A stretch of 64,000 nucleotides of DNA from Cohnella kolymensis (GTDB lineage Bacteria; Bacillota; Bacilli; Paenibacillales; Paenibacillaceae): positions 1-64,000 of the forward strand of contig NZ_JXAL01000026.1 of assembly GCF_000829465.1 (NCBI RefSeq). Direction: 5' to 3'. Positions 56,806 to 64,000 of the stretch are shown here, in pieces (position 1 is the stretch's first letter; every line of letters starts with the position of its first letter). Below the pieces are notes generated by a model, which made no database searches, was not told the DNA's origin, and worked only from the letters and a program-made list of their open reading frames with translations. Position numbers and translations under genes: made by a program.

Positions 56806-58392
56806 TTATGCTTGTCGTTTAACCGAACGAATCGCTTTTTGAAACGCGCGGTCTAACAACTCCCCTGTTTGCGCATCGGTCGGCAGCCCGCTGCCCCTCC
56901 AGATCGCACTTGCTACGGAATCACTTGAAAGCTGCGGGATGTTGGCCTGAGGCGGAGCCGGAAACATGGACAGCCATTGCCTGCGCCCCTCAAATTGCTG
57001 ATCTCGATTCGCAATCCAGCTGATCGTTTTCCCGTCTTTTACAGCCGCTTCTTGCAATTGATGGCAAGCCGTCTGCCTGCGCGCGGACCATTTTGCCGGC
57101 ATGCAATCCGCTACCATCCAGATGCGGTCAACGGCTCGAACGAGCCATTGCATAAAAGGCTCGTTATCCCATCCGCTTGAAACATCAACAATAACAACGG
57201 GAACACCGAGCCGTCTGAGCCAGCTCGAGAAAGCTTCACCCGGCATGTGGCCCGCCGGCGCGAGCGGATCTAAAGGATAATAATGAGCCTTGCCTCTGGA
57301 CCATACCGGAACTGCCGGCGTTTGCCCGCCCGCTTGCGCGAACACGGCACCTTTCGGCATCGTTCTTGAGCCGTCCAACAGCCCGTAGAGCTCTGCTTCT
57401 ATCCCGGGACATTCAACCACAGCATGTGCGATTCCCGAACGGGACAGCGACGAGGAGATTGCAAGCGAAACGAAAGTCGCTCCGGCGCCGGGATAAGCAG
57501 ATGCAACGGCGGCGACGATTACTCCGCTGTCTGCCGTGTCATGGCTGTTTATAGGCGGCGTGTCCGAATTCGCACTGTCAGGCAGCAGCCTTCTAAGCTC
57601 TGCGCTTAGCTGCTCCGCCGTTTGCGGCCGGCCTTCCGGCTGATCGGACAACACCTGTTCGAGCAGGTGGCGGAACGCCGGAGGGACATCTCCCTGCAGC
57701 GCTTCTTTCAGGCTGCCGCGGCGGCGCATAGCGAATTGACCGCGCGACAGCAGATGATAGGCAAGCGCGCCCAGTCCATACAGATCGGTGCGGGTATCCG
57801 ATTGTTCACCGCGAAGCTGTTCCGGTGCCGCAAAGCCCGGCGTGCCGAGCTGCAGCGTATCGCTGCCTGCTCCCGTTCGGTACCAGCGGGCTATGCCGAA
57901 GTCCACCAAGACTGCATTGTCATGCCGATCGATCAGCACATTCGCAGGCTTCAAATCCCGAAACACGATCGCAGGACTTTGGGCATGAAGATAAACCAGC
58001 ACATCGCATAACTGAATGAGATACCGCAGCACGAGATGAAACGGCATTCTCAGCCCGTAACGATCGAATCTTTCGGCGAGAGTATCGCCTGCTATGTACT
58101 CCATGACGATGCATGCCGTACCCTGCTCATCCGGAGGGTAATAATCCACCACCGCCGGCAGATGCTCATGCTCCAGCACGCACAGCATTTGGGCTTCCGG
58201 CAGAAAGGTTCGGCGTTCCTCGGGCAGCGGACGCGTCAGCTTCAGCGCTCTCGCTTTGCCGCCCAGCCGCAGATCGTCGGCCAAGTAAACCCGGCCCATG
58301 CCTCCTTTGCCGATCTGCATCACGATCCGATAACGGTCGGCGTATAGCTCACCTGCATGTAAAGGCCTAATTTCATTCACTTGCCCATGCAT
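56806..58392 (-). CDS. Ser/Thr protein kinase fused to a MinD/CpaE-like P-loop domain
   Basis: 528 residues from ATG 58392 (AGGAGGCGGGTATT upstream). Kinase domain (about 20-270): Gly loop IGKGGMGRVYL, Lys51 (ALK), FRDLKPANVL (about 144-153), VDFGIARW (DFG 164-166), GTPGFAAPEQ. After a linker, residues about 290-510 resemble a MinD/ParA-CpaE domain with VIVAAVASAYPGAGATFVSL as a degenerate P-loop (GAGAT at 302-306). No PASTA domains and no membrane segment, unlike PrkC. HRD is FRD. The second domain may be an inactive NTPase that docks substrates. Target unknown. Confidence 0.78.
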   Translation of the reverse strand: MHGQVNEIRPLHAGELYADRYRIVMQIGKGGMGRVYLADDLRLGGKARALKLTRPLPEERRTFLPEAQMLCVLEHEHLPAVVDYYPPDEQGTACIVMEYIAGDTLAERFDRYGLRMPFHLVLRYLIQLCDVLVYLHAQSPAIVFRDLKPANVLIDRHDNAVLVDFGIARWYRTGAGSDTLQLGTPGFAAPEQLRGEQSDTRTDLYGLGALAYHLLSRGQFAMRRRGSLKEALQGDVPPAFRHLLEQVLSDQPEGRPQTAEQLSAELRRLLPDSANSDTPPINSHDTADSGVIVAAVASAYPGAGATFVSLAISSSLSRSGIAHAVVECPGIEAELYGLLDGSRTMPKGAVFAQAGGQTPAVPVWSRGKAHYYPLDPLAPAGHMPGEAFSSWLRRLGVPVVIVDVSSGWDNEPFMQWLVRAVDRIWMVADCMPAKWSARRQTACHQLQEAAVKDGKTISWIANRDQQFEGRRQWLSMFPAPPQANIPQLSSDSVASAIWRGSGLPTDAQTGELLDRAFQKAIRSVKRQA

Positions 58393-58423
58393 AATACCCG
58401 CCTCCTTTCCTCTTGAATACAAC

Positions 58424-58477
58424 AAAAAACCCGCGCCTGGCGGCCGATCGGAGTTTCCGACGGAGCCTCGGTGCGGG
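58424..58477 (-). terminator. Terminator of the methyltransferase-containing run
   Basis: CCCGC (58430-58434) pairs with GCGGG (58473-58477) around an inner stem-loop, followed on the minus strand by TTTTTTG. It ends the long gene run that begins beyond the window, 20 bases past the stop at 58497. Confidence 0.65.
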
Positions 58478-58496
58478 ATGCTTTCCCGAACACATA

Positions 58497-59522
58497 TTAT
58501 GGTTTACGTTTCACCCACATTGTAACTTCTTCACGGTTATGAAACAACTGTTTGATTTTGCGAATCTCAAAGCTCTCGCTGTAGGCTTTGGACAATTCCT
58601 GGATACTTTGAAAAGGCTTGCGATACATAAGCTTCAGCGTTATAATCCCGGAACCTCCGGCAGTCAATACAGGCGCCAGCGCCGACACGAGCCGGCTTGT
58701 GTGATACGGGTCCCAGCTCATGTCACACACGAGCAAATCGAATGATCCAGGCGGGAAAGACAGGTCCGCCGCATTCCGCTTGAGATGCCTCAGACGGGGA
58801 TGCAGCTCCAGGGACGGATCCATATCTGCCGGGTCCACCGCGGTCACTTTCATTCCCCGCTCCAGCAGCACGGAGGTCCAGCCCCCGGGCGCCGCTCCCA
58901 AGTCCAGCGCGTTCGTGAAGCGGTCAAGCGGCAGATTGAATTCCCGCTCCGCTTCCAGCAGTTTGAAAGCGGCACGTGAGATCAAGCCCTCTTCTCTGCG
59001 GAAGCGGACGGCGCCTCCCGGCCAATCCGACAGGTTATCCTTGGGCTGGGAGCACCCCATGTAGATCGTTCTGTTCGAGGCATATACCGAAATAATCCAA
59101 TCCGCCTCTCTCGGCACCGGTTCGCCGCCAAGCTCCCGTACCACTTCAGCGACAATATCCCTTGCTTCCGAGGAGGAATAAGAGAACGGGCTGCCTTGCG
59201 CTTTGCGCACTTGAATGGCTGCCTTGCGTCCCTTTACCCGACCCCCCAAACTGTCGGCGTATCTTCTTAAGGCGTCAGCGGTCTGTTCCGAGCTATCCGT
59301 GCAAGGGACTTCCGCATCAATAGGGAAAATGTGCCGCAGAAAAATAGGTTCTTTGCGCCGCAGTTCCTTAACAAGCTGGTCCGTCTCCAGATCCCCGGAT
59401 GTGAACGCGAACGTTTCACCCGGAGCGAGGCCGGATACGCGCGAACCCGGGATCCGCCTGCGCAGCTCTTCCATCGCGTATGGAGCAAAGCCGGGATTTG
59501 CCGTTCCTACAAAAGATATCAT
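58497..59522 (-). CDS. FtsJ/RlmM-like SAM-dependent RNA methyltransferase
   Basis: 341 residues from ATG 59522, overlapping the ABC gene's stop (ATGA), with GAGGAGGCATCAAT upstream. N-terminal THUMP-like region (about 1-140), then a RrmJ/FtsJ fold: K in AAFKLLEAE, LDLGAAPGGWTSVLLERG (SAM), D in LLVCDMSWDP, K in ITLKLMYRKP and E near REEVTMWVK, giving the KDKE tetrad. It probably 2'-O-methylates rRNA. RlmM is gammaproteobacterial; the exact target here is uncertain. Confidence 0.82.
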   Translation of the reverse strand: MISFVGTANPGFAPYAMEELRRRIPGSRVSGLAPGETFAFTSGDLETDQLVKELRRKEPIFLRHIFPIDAEVPCTDSSEQTADALRRYADSLGGRVKGRKAAIQVRKAQGSPFSYSSSEARDIVAEVVRELGGEPVPREADWIISVYASNRTIYMGCSQPKDNLSDWPGGAVRFRREEGLISRAAFKLLEAEREFNLPLDRFTNALDLGAAPGGWTSVLLERGMKVTAVDPADMDPSLELHPRLRHLKRNAADLSFPPGSFDLLVCDMSWDPYHTSRLVSALAPVLTAGGSGIITLKLMYRKPFQSIQELSKAYSESFEIRKIKQLFHNREEVTMWVKRKP

Positions 59523-60298
59523 ATTGATGCCTCCTCTCCGACGCGTATCCACGGCCGGCTGTCCTGCCAATAAATGCTGATCGGAAGATCATAAGCGGCT
59601 TTCAGCCGCTCCGGTGTAAGAACCGCTTGCTTCGGCCCTGAAGCGACGATCTGCCCTTCGGACATGAGAGCGACATGCGTGAACAACGGAACGATCTCCT
59701 CGATATGATGCGTGACATACAGCATCGACAGATTTTGTGCGGACAACCCCGACAGCGCGTCAAGAAACCGCTCCCGTTCGTACAGATCGAGACCGGCACA
59801 GGGCTCGTCCAGAATGAGAAGCTGCGGTTCGGCCATCATCGTTCGCGCCAGCAGCACTTTTTTGCGTTCACCTTGTGAAAGCGTGCCGAAAGGCTGCGCT
59901 GCCAATGCCCGTAAGCCAACCCGTTCCAATTCATCGTGTGCGCGTTCCCGCAGCGCGTCCGGTACTTCCTCATAGATACGTAAGTAGGCCAAAGCTCCAC
60001 CGACGACGATTTCCCATACGGGATCCCTGAGTGTCAGCTTTTCAATCAAAGACGGACTGATATAGCCGATTTTTTTGCGTATCTCCCTCACATCGACCTG
60101 CCCGTATCGGCTGCCGAGTACATCTACGGTACCGGAGGTCGGAAACAAGTAGCCGTTAATGATTTCAAGCACGGTTGATTTACCGCATCCGTTGCGGCCG
60201 AGCAGAGTCCATTGTTCACCCTGGTTAACATGCAAATCCACGCCTCGTAAAATATCCTTTTCTCCCCGGCGCAGCGTTAATTGTTGCAAATGAATCAT
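59519..60298 (-). CDS. ABC transporter ATP-binding protein (YlmA-like)
   Basis: 259 residues. Walker A LLGRNGCGKSTVLEI, signature FGTLSQGERKKVLLARTMM, Walker B LLILDEPCAGLDLY, H-loop YVTHHIEEI. The YlmA group consists of stand-alone ABC proteins with no membrane partner in the same operon. It overlaps the thioredoxin gene start (ATGA) and the methyltransferase start. Partner protein unknown. Confidence 0.85.
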   Translation of the reverse strand: MIHLQQLTLRRGEKDILRGVDLHVNQGEQWTLLGRNGCGKSTVLEIINGYLFPTSGTVDVLGSRYGQVDVREIRKKIGYISPSLIEKLTLRDPVWEIVVGGALAYLRIYEEVPDALRERAHDELERVGLRALAAQPFGTLSQGERKKVLLARTMMAEPQLLILDEPCAGLDLYERERFLDALSGLSAQNLSMLYVTHHIEEIVPLFTHVALMSEGQIVASGPKQAVLTPERLKAAYDLPISIYWQDSRPWIRVGEEASI

Positions 60299-60615
60299 GA
60301 CATTTCCCTCTCGCTTCTCAACCGTTCCACCAGCTCCGTCACAGAGGGGAATCGATAAATTTTTGTCCAGCTGCCATCCTTCCGCTTCAATAACAAACAG
60401 GGGACGCTTTCAATTTGCAGCGATTGCGCCACATCGGGCATCACATTTATATTGGCTTCAATAAGCGGAAAGTCAGGCAGGATCTCTGCGGCAACTTCGA
60501 GCATGCGGCGGACAGCTTTGCAAGTTCCGCACAGAGGCGTATGTACAAATACGGCGAATGGGCCGGGCTTTTGTTCCCACTCCCGCCGCCACTCCGCGCC
60601 GGTCCACTCACGCAT
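60295..60615 (-). CDS. Thioredoxin-like protein
   Basis: 106 residues from ATG 60615 (GGGAAG upstream). The fold keeps FVHTPLCGTCKAVRRMLEVA with a CGTC active site, a cis-Pro segment ESVPCLLLKRKDG and a short C-terminal helix. The CGTC motif differs from CGPC of thioredoxin. The gene overlaps the receiver-like gene's stop by 8 bases. Confidence 0.85.
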   Translation of the reverse strand: MREWTGAEWRREWEQKPGPFAVFVHTPLCGTCKAVRRMLEVAAEILPDFPLIEANINVMPDVAQSLQIESVPCLLLKRKDGSWTKIYRFPSVTELVERLRSEREMS

Positions 60616-60958
60616 TCGAGAGCTTCCCGGAGGCCGCAGCTGAATGCAGCACATGCTCCGGCATCGGTCCGTCATGGATCCGCACGCCTTCAGGCTGCGC
60701 CGATTTCAGCTCACGTACCATTTGCGCGCGTCCCATCAAGCTGGAAGAATGAACGAATATTTCGCGCGGATATTTGCCGCTGACGATAAGTCCATGAACG
60801 ACGGATAGACCGTTCGGCTGTCCGTACCCGAGCTCGAAATCGAGCGACAGCAGATTCACATCGCATTCCGCCAAAAGCGTCAAGCATTCTTCGGCCGTTC
60901 GGGCAGCCACGAACCCCGCCGGACAGGGCCGCATATCGTCCAGATAGATATTGATCAT
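60608..60958 (-). CDS. Receiver-like domain protein (cyclic-phosphate processing cREC family)
   Basis: 116 residues from ATG 60958 (GGGGGGAGG upstream; start overlaps the endonuclease IV stop). Landmarks NIYLDDMRPCPAGFVAART, LLSLDFELGYGQPNGLSVVH, IFVHSSSLMGRAQM fit the stand-alone receiver domain named for cyclic-phosphate processing in computational surveys of RNA repair-like systems. The Asp pair (LDDMRP, SLDFEL) is kept. Phosphoacceptor use is unproven. It sits between endonuclease IV and a thioredoxin. Confidence 0.72.
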   Translation of the reverse strand: MINIYLDDMRPCPAGFVAARTAEECLTLLAECDVNLLSLDFELGYGQPNGLSVVHGLIVSGKYPREIFVHSSSLMGRAQMVRELKSAQPEGVRIHDGPMPEHVLHSAAASGKLSNA

Positions 60959-61794
60959 CGGTTTGCCTCCCCCCACAGTCGACGCACGAGCGCGATTTGT
61001 TCCCGGTGCGTTCCGTCTTCGTCTGGAGACGTTTCCAAAAGCAGCGGCGTATTGTGCAGCTCCGGAGTCGATAAGAGCTGTCTCATTCCTTCCTCACCTA
61101 TGTAGCCTGCGGCGATCTGGGCATGGCGGTCTTTGCGGGACCCGCCCGGATAACGCGAATCGTTCAGATGCACCGCATACAAGCTGTTCCAGAAGCCCAG
61201 CTTGCCCGCCCGTTCCGCGAACGCGGACCATTCGCCTTCACGCCATTCCCCGCTTGCAAACAAGTGGCAGGTGTCGAGGCAGAAACCCACTTTGTCCGGT
61301 TCATCGCAAAGAGAGCGGATTTGCATCAACTCTTCCGGTGTCGTTCCCATTGGACCGTGTTCGCCGGCCTGGTTCTCGAGCAATATTTTGGCTTGACCGT
61401 CCCAACGCGAGGTAACGCTGTTGATCCATTGGATCATGTTCCGGTATCCCTGTAACGGATCGTTGCCTTTATACACGCCAAAATGAACGACCACACCGAT
61501 CGAGCCGCACGCGTTCGCGATCTCCAGGTCGTTAAGTGTTGACAGTGCCGACTGCCTGGCCGACTCGCCTTCTGCGGCCGGGTTCACCGGATAAGGTCCA
61601 TGGGCGATGGAGACCACATCGTTGTCACGGCACCAAGCGGCGCAGCTTTCCGCCTCCTGCCTTGAGAAAGCCTTGGGCTGCAGGGAGCGTGGATTTTTCG
61701 GAAAATATTGAAAGGCGTTGCCGCCCATTGCAGCCGCGCTGATTGCAGCCCCGCGATAGCCGTTTCTCGTGCTTACATGGCTTCCGATTCGCAT
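60955..61794 (-). CDS. nfo: Deoxyribonuclease IV-family AP endonuclease
   Basis: 279 residues. TIM-barrel with zinc ligands: MRIGSHVST (His), IAHGPYPVNPA (His), VVHFGVYKG (His), LENQAGEHG (Glu), FCLDTCHLFASG (Asp/His), VHLNDSRYPGGSRKDRHAQI (His, Asp, His), LLLETSPDEDG (Glu). It cuts DNA 5' to abasic sites. It neighbours a Fpg-type glycosylase, so the two could act in sequence on oxidised DNA. Intact. Confidence 0.9.
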   Translation of the reverse strand: MRIGSHVSTRNGYRGAAISAAAMGGNAFQYFPKNPRSLQPKAFSRQEAESCAAWCRDNDVVSIAHGPYPVNPAAEGESARQSALSTLNDLEIANACGSIGVVVHFGVYKGNDPLQGYRNMIQWINSVTSRWDGQAKILLENQAGEHGPMGTTPEELMQIRSLCDEPDKVGFCLDTCHLFASGEWREGEWSAFAERAGKLGFWNSLYAVHLNDSRYPGGSRKDRHAQIAAGYIGEEGMRQLLSTPELHNTPLLLETSPDEDGTHREQIALVRRLWGEANR

Positions 61795-61797
61795 ACG

Positions 61798-62616
61798 TTA
61801 CGGCTTCCTTTGGCAGTTAGGGCAGTAGAACATTTTGCGGCCGCTTATCGTCTCGAATTGAATCTCGCTTCCGCAAACCACGCAAGGCTCTCCTTTGCGG
61901 TCGTACACCCGGCATCGCTCGTTATACCCGCCGGTTACGATGTCCCCGGGCGTCAGCGGGTTCTCCATATACCCGCCCGCATCTTTGGCTTCCTGCAGAA
62001 TATTCCGCATCGAGCGGTAAAGCCGTGTGGAACTTTCGGCATCAAGCGATCGTGCGATAACGGCAGGATGAATTTTGGCGTCGAAACAAATCTCATCGCT
62101 GTAGCAATTACCGATTCCCGCTATAAAATGCTGGTCGGTGAGGGTTGTCTTCAGCTTGCCCCGTTTACCCGCAAGCCGCTTATGAAAAGCCTCTTCGCTC
62201 AGGCGAGGGTCAAAAGGATCCGGCCCCAGCTCTCTCATGATCTCAGCCGCTTGCTTCGCGCTGATCCGATGCAAATAGCCAAGTCGCAGACCGCCGAAAT
62301 AAATTGAATTTCCGTCTTCGAAGGTCACGATGACCTGAAAATGACTGTCTTCTTTAGGTCCCTGCGGACCGTAAGCGAGCCAGCCGCCCAGCATCAGATG
62401 AAGATGCAGCCGATTGCCGTCGTCCAAATGGAACAAAAGATGCTTGCCCCGGCGTTCCAGGAAGAGTACGGTTCGTCCAACCAGCTGGGATGTAAAAGTG
62501 TCCACCGGTTCGTTAATTGTTCGGGGACGATTCACCGACACGCCCCGGATGCTCTGTCCGCAAATACGAGGTGAAAGCTGCGTTCGATAATTTTCCATTT
62601 CCGGCCATTCAGGCAT
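61798..62616 (-). CDS. Formamidopyrimidine-DNA glycosylase family protein
   Basis: 272 residues. N-terminus MPEWPEMENYR keeps the catalytic Pro2-Glu3 but has Trp for the usual Leu of MPELPE. It also has a H2TH region (QHFIAGIGNCYSDEI) and a C-terminal zinc finger (GEPCVVCGSEIQF...YCPNCQRK; C2-C2). It removes oxidised purines and nicks the strand. Divergent from housekeeping MutM; probably a paralogue. Its stop is 3 bases before the nfo start. Confidence 0.85.
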   Translation of the reverse strand: MPEWPEMENYRTQLSPRICGQSIRGVSVNRPRTINEPVDTFTSQLVGRTVLFLERRGKHLLFHLDDGNRLHLHLMLGGWLAYGPQGPKEDSHFQVIVTFEDGNSIYFGGLRLGYLHRISAKQAAEIMRELGPDPFDPRLSEEAFHKRLAGKRGKLKTTLTDQHFIAGIGNCYSDEICFDAKIHPAVIARSLDAESSTRLYRSMRNILQEAKDAGGYMENPLTPGDIVTGGYNERCRVYDRKGEPCVVCGSEIQFETISGRKMFYCPNCQRKP

Positions 62617-62620
62617 CAGG

Positions 62621-63490
62621 CTACTTCCCTTCTGTACGTAATTCCCTGTTCGAAGTTCTATCTTGAATTAAGCTTACCAGTTCATCAAGGTCCGCACAAA
62701 CCGCGTTCGGTACTACGTCTGCCGAGCGGCAATGCTCACGCCAATCGTCAGCGTCGCATAGCCCAGTGAGCACCAGAATCGCCGGGCAGCCGGCGTTACG
62801 CGCAGCTGCGATATCCGTGTACGGATTGTCTCCGATCACCCATGTTTCCTCCGGAGCGGTTCCAGATTGCTCTAAAGCATAATCCATCAGGATGTGCGAG
62901 GGTTTACCGATGACGATCGGCTCGATGCCGGTCGCTGCCTTCAGAGCGGCCCCGATGCTGCCCGCGCCGGGAAGGAAACCGCCTTCGACGGGCAGAACCC
63001 GATCGGGATTGGTCAGCACATATACGGCTCCATTCAGAATATGATGAACGCCTGCCGCCAAGCGGTCATAGGTCAACCGCCGATCCATACCTTGAACAAC
63101 CAGGGCGGCGGGCCCCGCGGCCTCCCCTTCTTCAATTAACCGAAGCCCTGCGTTTCGAAGAGCTTGTCGAAGTCCCTCTTCTCCAATGACGAACGTCTCG
63201 GCCCCCGGGTGATGCTTCAAAACATAGTAGGCTGCTCCCAATGCGGAGGTTACAATCGATTTCTCGTCAGCGGGGATACCCAATTTGCGAAGGTGCAGGG
63301 CTACTTCCTCAGGCGTCTTGGTGGAATTGTTCGTGACGAACCGGTAAGGGATGCCGCTCCTTTGCAATCCTGCGATTAACCGGTCTGCTCCCGGTATCAT
63401 CGCTTCACCGCGATATAAAGTTCCGTCCAGATCGAAGAGCAGGGCTTTAGGCGCGATTAATCCGGAAGTTCCCTGGAGGTCCTTATTCAT
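62621..63490 (-). CDS. HAD-family sugar/nucleotide phosphatase (NagD-like)
   Basis: 289 residues with HAD class IIA features: KALLFDLDGTLYRGEAMIPG (motif I), YRFVTNNSTKTPEEVA (motif II), a C2 cap, VIGKPSHILMDYAL (motif III), and WVIGDNPYTDIAAARNAG (motif IV). Likely acts on nucleotide or sugar phosphates. It overlaps the DMT transporter gene (ATGA) and precedes Fpg by 4 bases. Confidence 0.87.
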   Translation of the reverse strand: MNKDLQGTSGLIAPKALLFDLDGTLYRGEAMIPGADRLIAGLQRSGIPYRFVTNNSTKTPEEVALHLRKLGIPADEKSIVTSALGAAYYVLKHHPGAETFVIGEEGLRQALRNAGLRLIEEGEAAGPAALVVQGMDRRLTYDRLAAGVHHILNGAVYVLTNPDRVLPVEGGFLPGAGSIGAALKAATGIEPIVIGKPSHILMDYALEQSGTAPEETWVIGDNPYTDIAAARNAGCPAILVLTGLCDADDWREHCRSADVVPNAVCADLDELVSLIQDRTSNRELRTEGK

Positions 63491-64000
63491 GCCGCCTCTT
63501 CCCCTTCCCGTACACCGCGCTTTGTCCTACGTTTGGCTGTATAAGTAAACAACAGTACGCCTGCCACAATGAATGCGACTCCGACCCAGTGTGCGGGTTT
63601 GAGCGTCTCTCCCAGCAAAAGAAAGGCCAAGAGTGCCGTAAAAAACGGATTGAGATTGAGAAACAGTCCCGCGCTCGTCCCCCCTAGCTGTTTCACGCCG
63701 ATGTTCCAAAATAACGTAGCCAACACCGTGCCGCCAATCGCGCTGTACACAACGGCTGTCCAAAAAGCCGGATCCGGCTGCTCCACCCTCCATGTGGCGA
63801 TAGCAAATGGGAGCATCACGACCGTTCCGATGACGCTCGACCAAAACGTGCTCATAAGCGGCGAAAGTTCACGGGTGGCTTGCCTTCCCGCAACCGCGTA
63901 CAGTCCCCAGCTGACAACCGCCCCCAGCATCAGCAGATCTCCCGTATTGAATTGAAATTGAGCAAGCCGCTGCGGATGCCCTTCCGTAAGAACAACCACG
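63487..64000 (-). CDS. EamA/DMT-family transporter, partial (3' end)
   Basis: The gene starts beyond the window; the 170 C-terminal residues here form the second EamA repeat: GDLLMLGAVVSWGLYAVAGR, FWSSVIGTVVMLPFAIA, GGTVLATLFWNIGVKQLGG, LNLNPFFTALLAFLLLGET and VGVAFIVAGVLLF, five membrane helices, with a basic tail. Such proteins export metabolites or drugs. It heads the visible part of the overlapping gene run. Confidence 0.85.
   Translation of the reverse strand, partial: VVVLTEGHPQRLAQFQFNTGDLLMLGAVVSWGLYAVAGRQATRELSPLMSTFWSSVIGTVVMLPFAIATWRVEQPDPAFWTAVVYSAIGGTVLATLFWNIGVKQLGGTSAGLFLNLNPFFTALLAFLLLGETLKPAHWVGVAFIVAGVLLFTYTAKRRTKRGVREGEEAA

Overview
The window is chromosomal DNA of roughly half G+C from a low-GC-lineage Gram-positive spore former. 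It most resembles Paenibacillaceae (Paenibacillus, Cohnella and relatives). The pointers are strong AGGAGG-type ribosome sites with frequent GTG/TTG starts, CdaS and YteA homologues, an SLH-domain surface protein, a copper-amine-oxidase N-terminal (stalk) protein, LexA boxes of the Bacillus CGAAC-N4-GTTYG type, and T-tailed hairpins after most transcription units. I found no rRNA, tRNA, CRISPR array, phage block or insertion sequence.

Layout. 0.2-6 kb: YteA-like regulator, a secreted protein, a YhfW-like FAD/Rieske oxidoreductase, DinB-fold, CGNR, GNAT and phytanoyl-CoA dioxygenase-like genes. 6-13 kb: diadenylate cyclase CdaS, a broken MFS exporter, a copper/pirin unit (Csp, CopZ, pirin), a dGTPase and an SgrR-type regulator. 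13-25 kb: PilZ receptor, GlpX, metallophosphoesterase, stalk-domain secreted protein, an HTH / 73-aa protein / ClpP / GNAT unit, YbjQ, a TPR protein and a serine hydrolase. 25-34 kb: a 2-oxoacid:ferredoxin oxidoreductase as two fused genes, a ChbG/YdjC deacetylase, MOSC and ABC genes, an SOS-type promoter before a small gene, a HAD hydrolase and a membrane-anchored glucosaminidase-like protein. 34-46 kb: gltD, folA, two copper-protein genes lying between folA and thyA, thyA, an acyl-CoA thioesterase and the pyruvate dehydrogenase operon. 46-64 kb: esterase, TRIC channel and phosphatase unit, thiamine pyrophosphokinase, MBL hydrolase, two GNATs, nitrilase, NlpC/P60, chrA with a two-component system, a Ser/Thr kinase joined to a MinD/CpaE-like domain, and a tightly overlapping run of RNA-modification, DNA-repair and redox genes that leaves the window.

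The strongest global signal is a set of about twelve single-base frameshifts in nine loci, several in housekeeping genes (pdh E1 and E2, thiN, ferredoxin oxidoreductase) and mostly at short homopolymers (A6, T7, T8, GG). Each is repaired by adding or removing one base, which restores a full-length family member. I think base-calling or assembly indels explain most of them better than gene decay. I annotate the restored genes as single loci and mark them frameshifted.

The best candidates for undescribed biology are: (1) the surface copper module at 36.9-39.5 kb, an SLH-anchored protein with four Yx(FWY)xxD motifs and a cupredoxin domain, next to a cupredoxin lipoprotein with an RskA-like domain; (2) the HTH / small protein / ClpP paralogue / GNAT unit at 18.6-20.6 kb; (3) a small gene of unknown function behind two LexA boxes at 31.7-32.0 kb; (4) the kinase with a MinD/CpaE-like domain at 56.8-58.4 kb.
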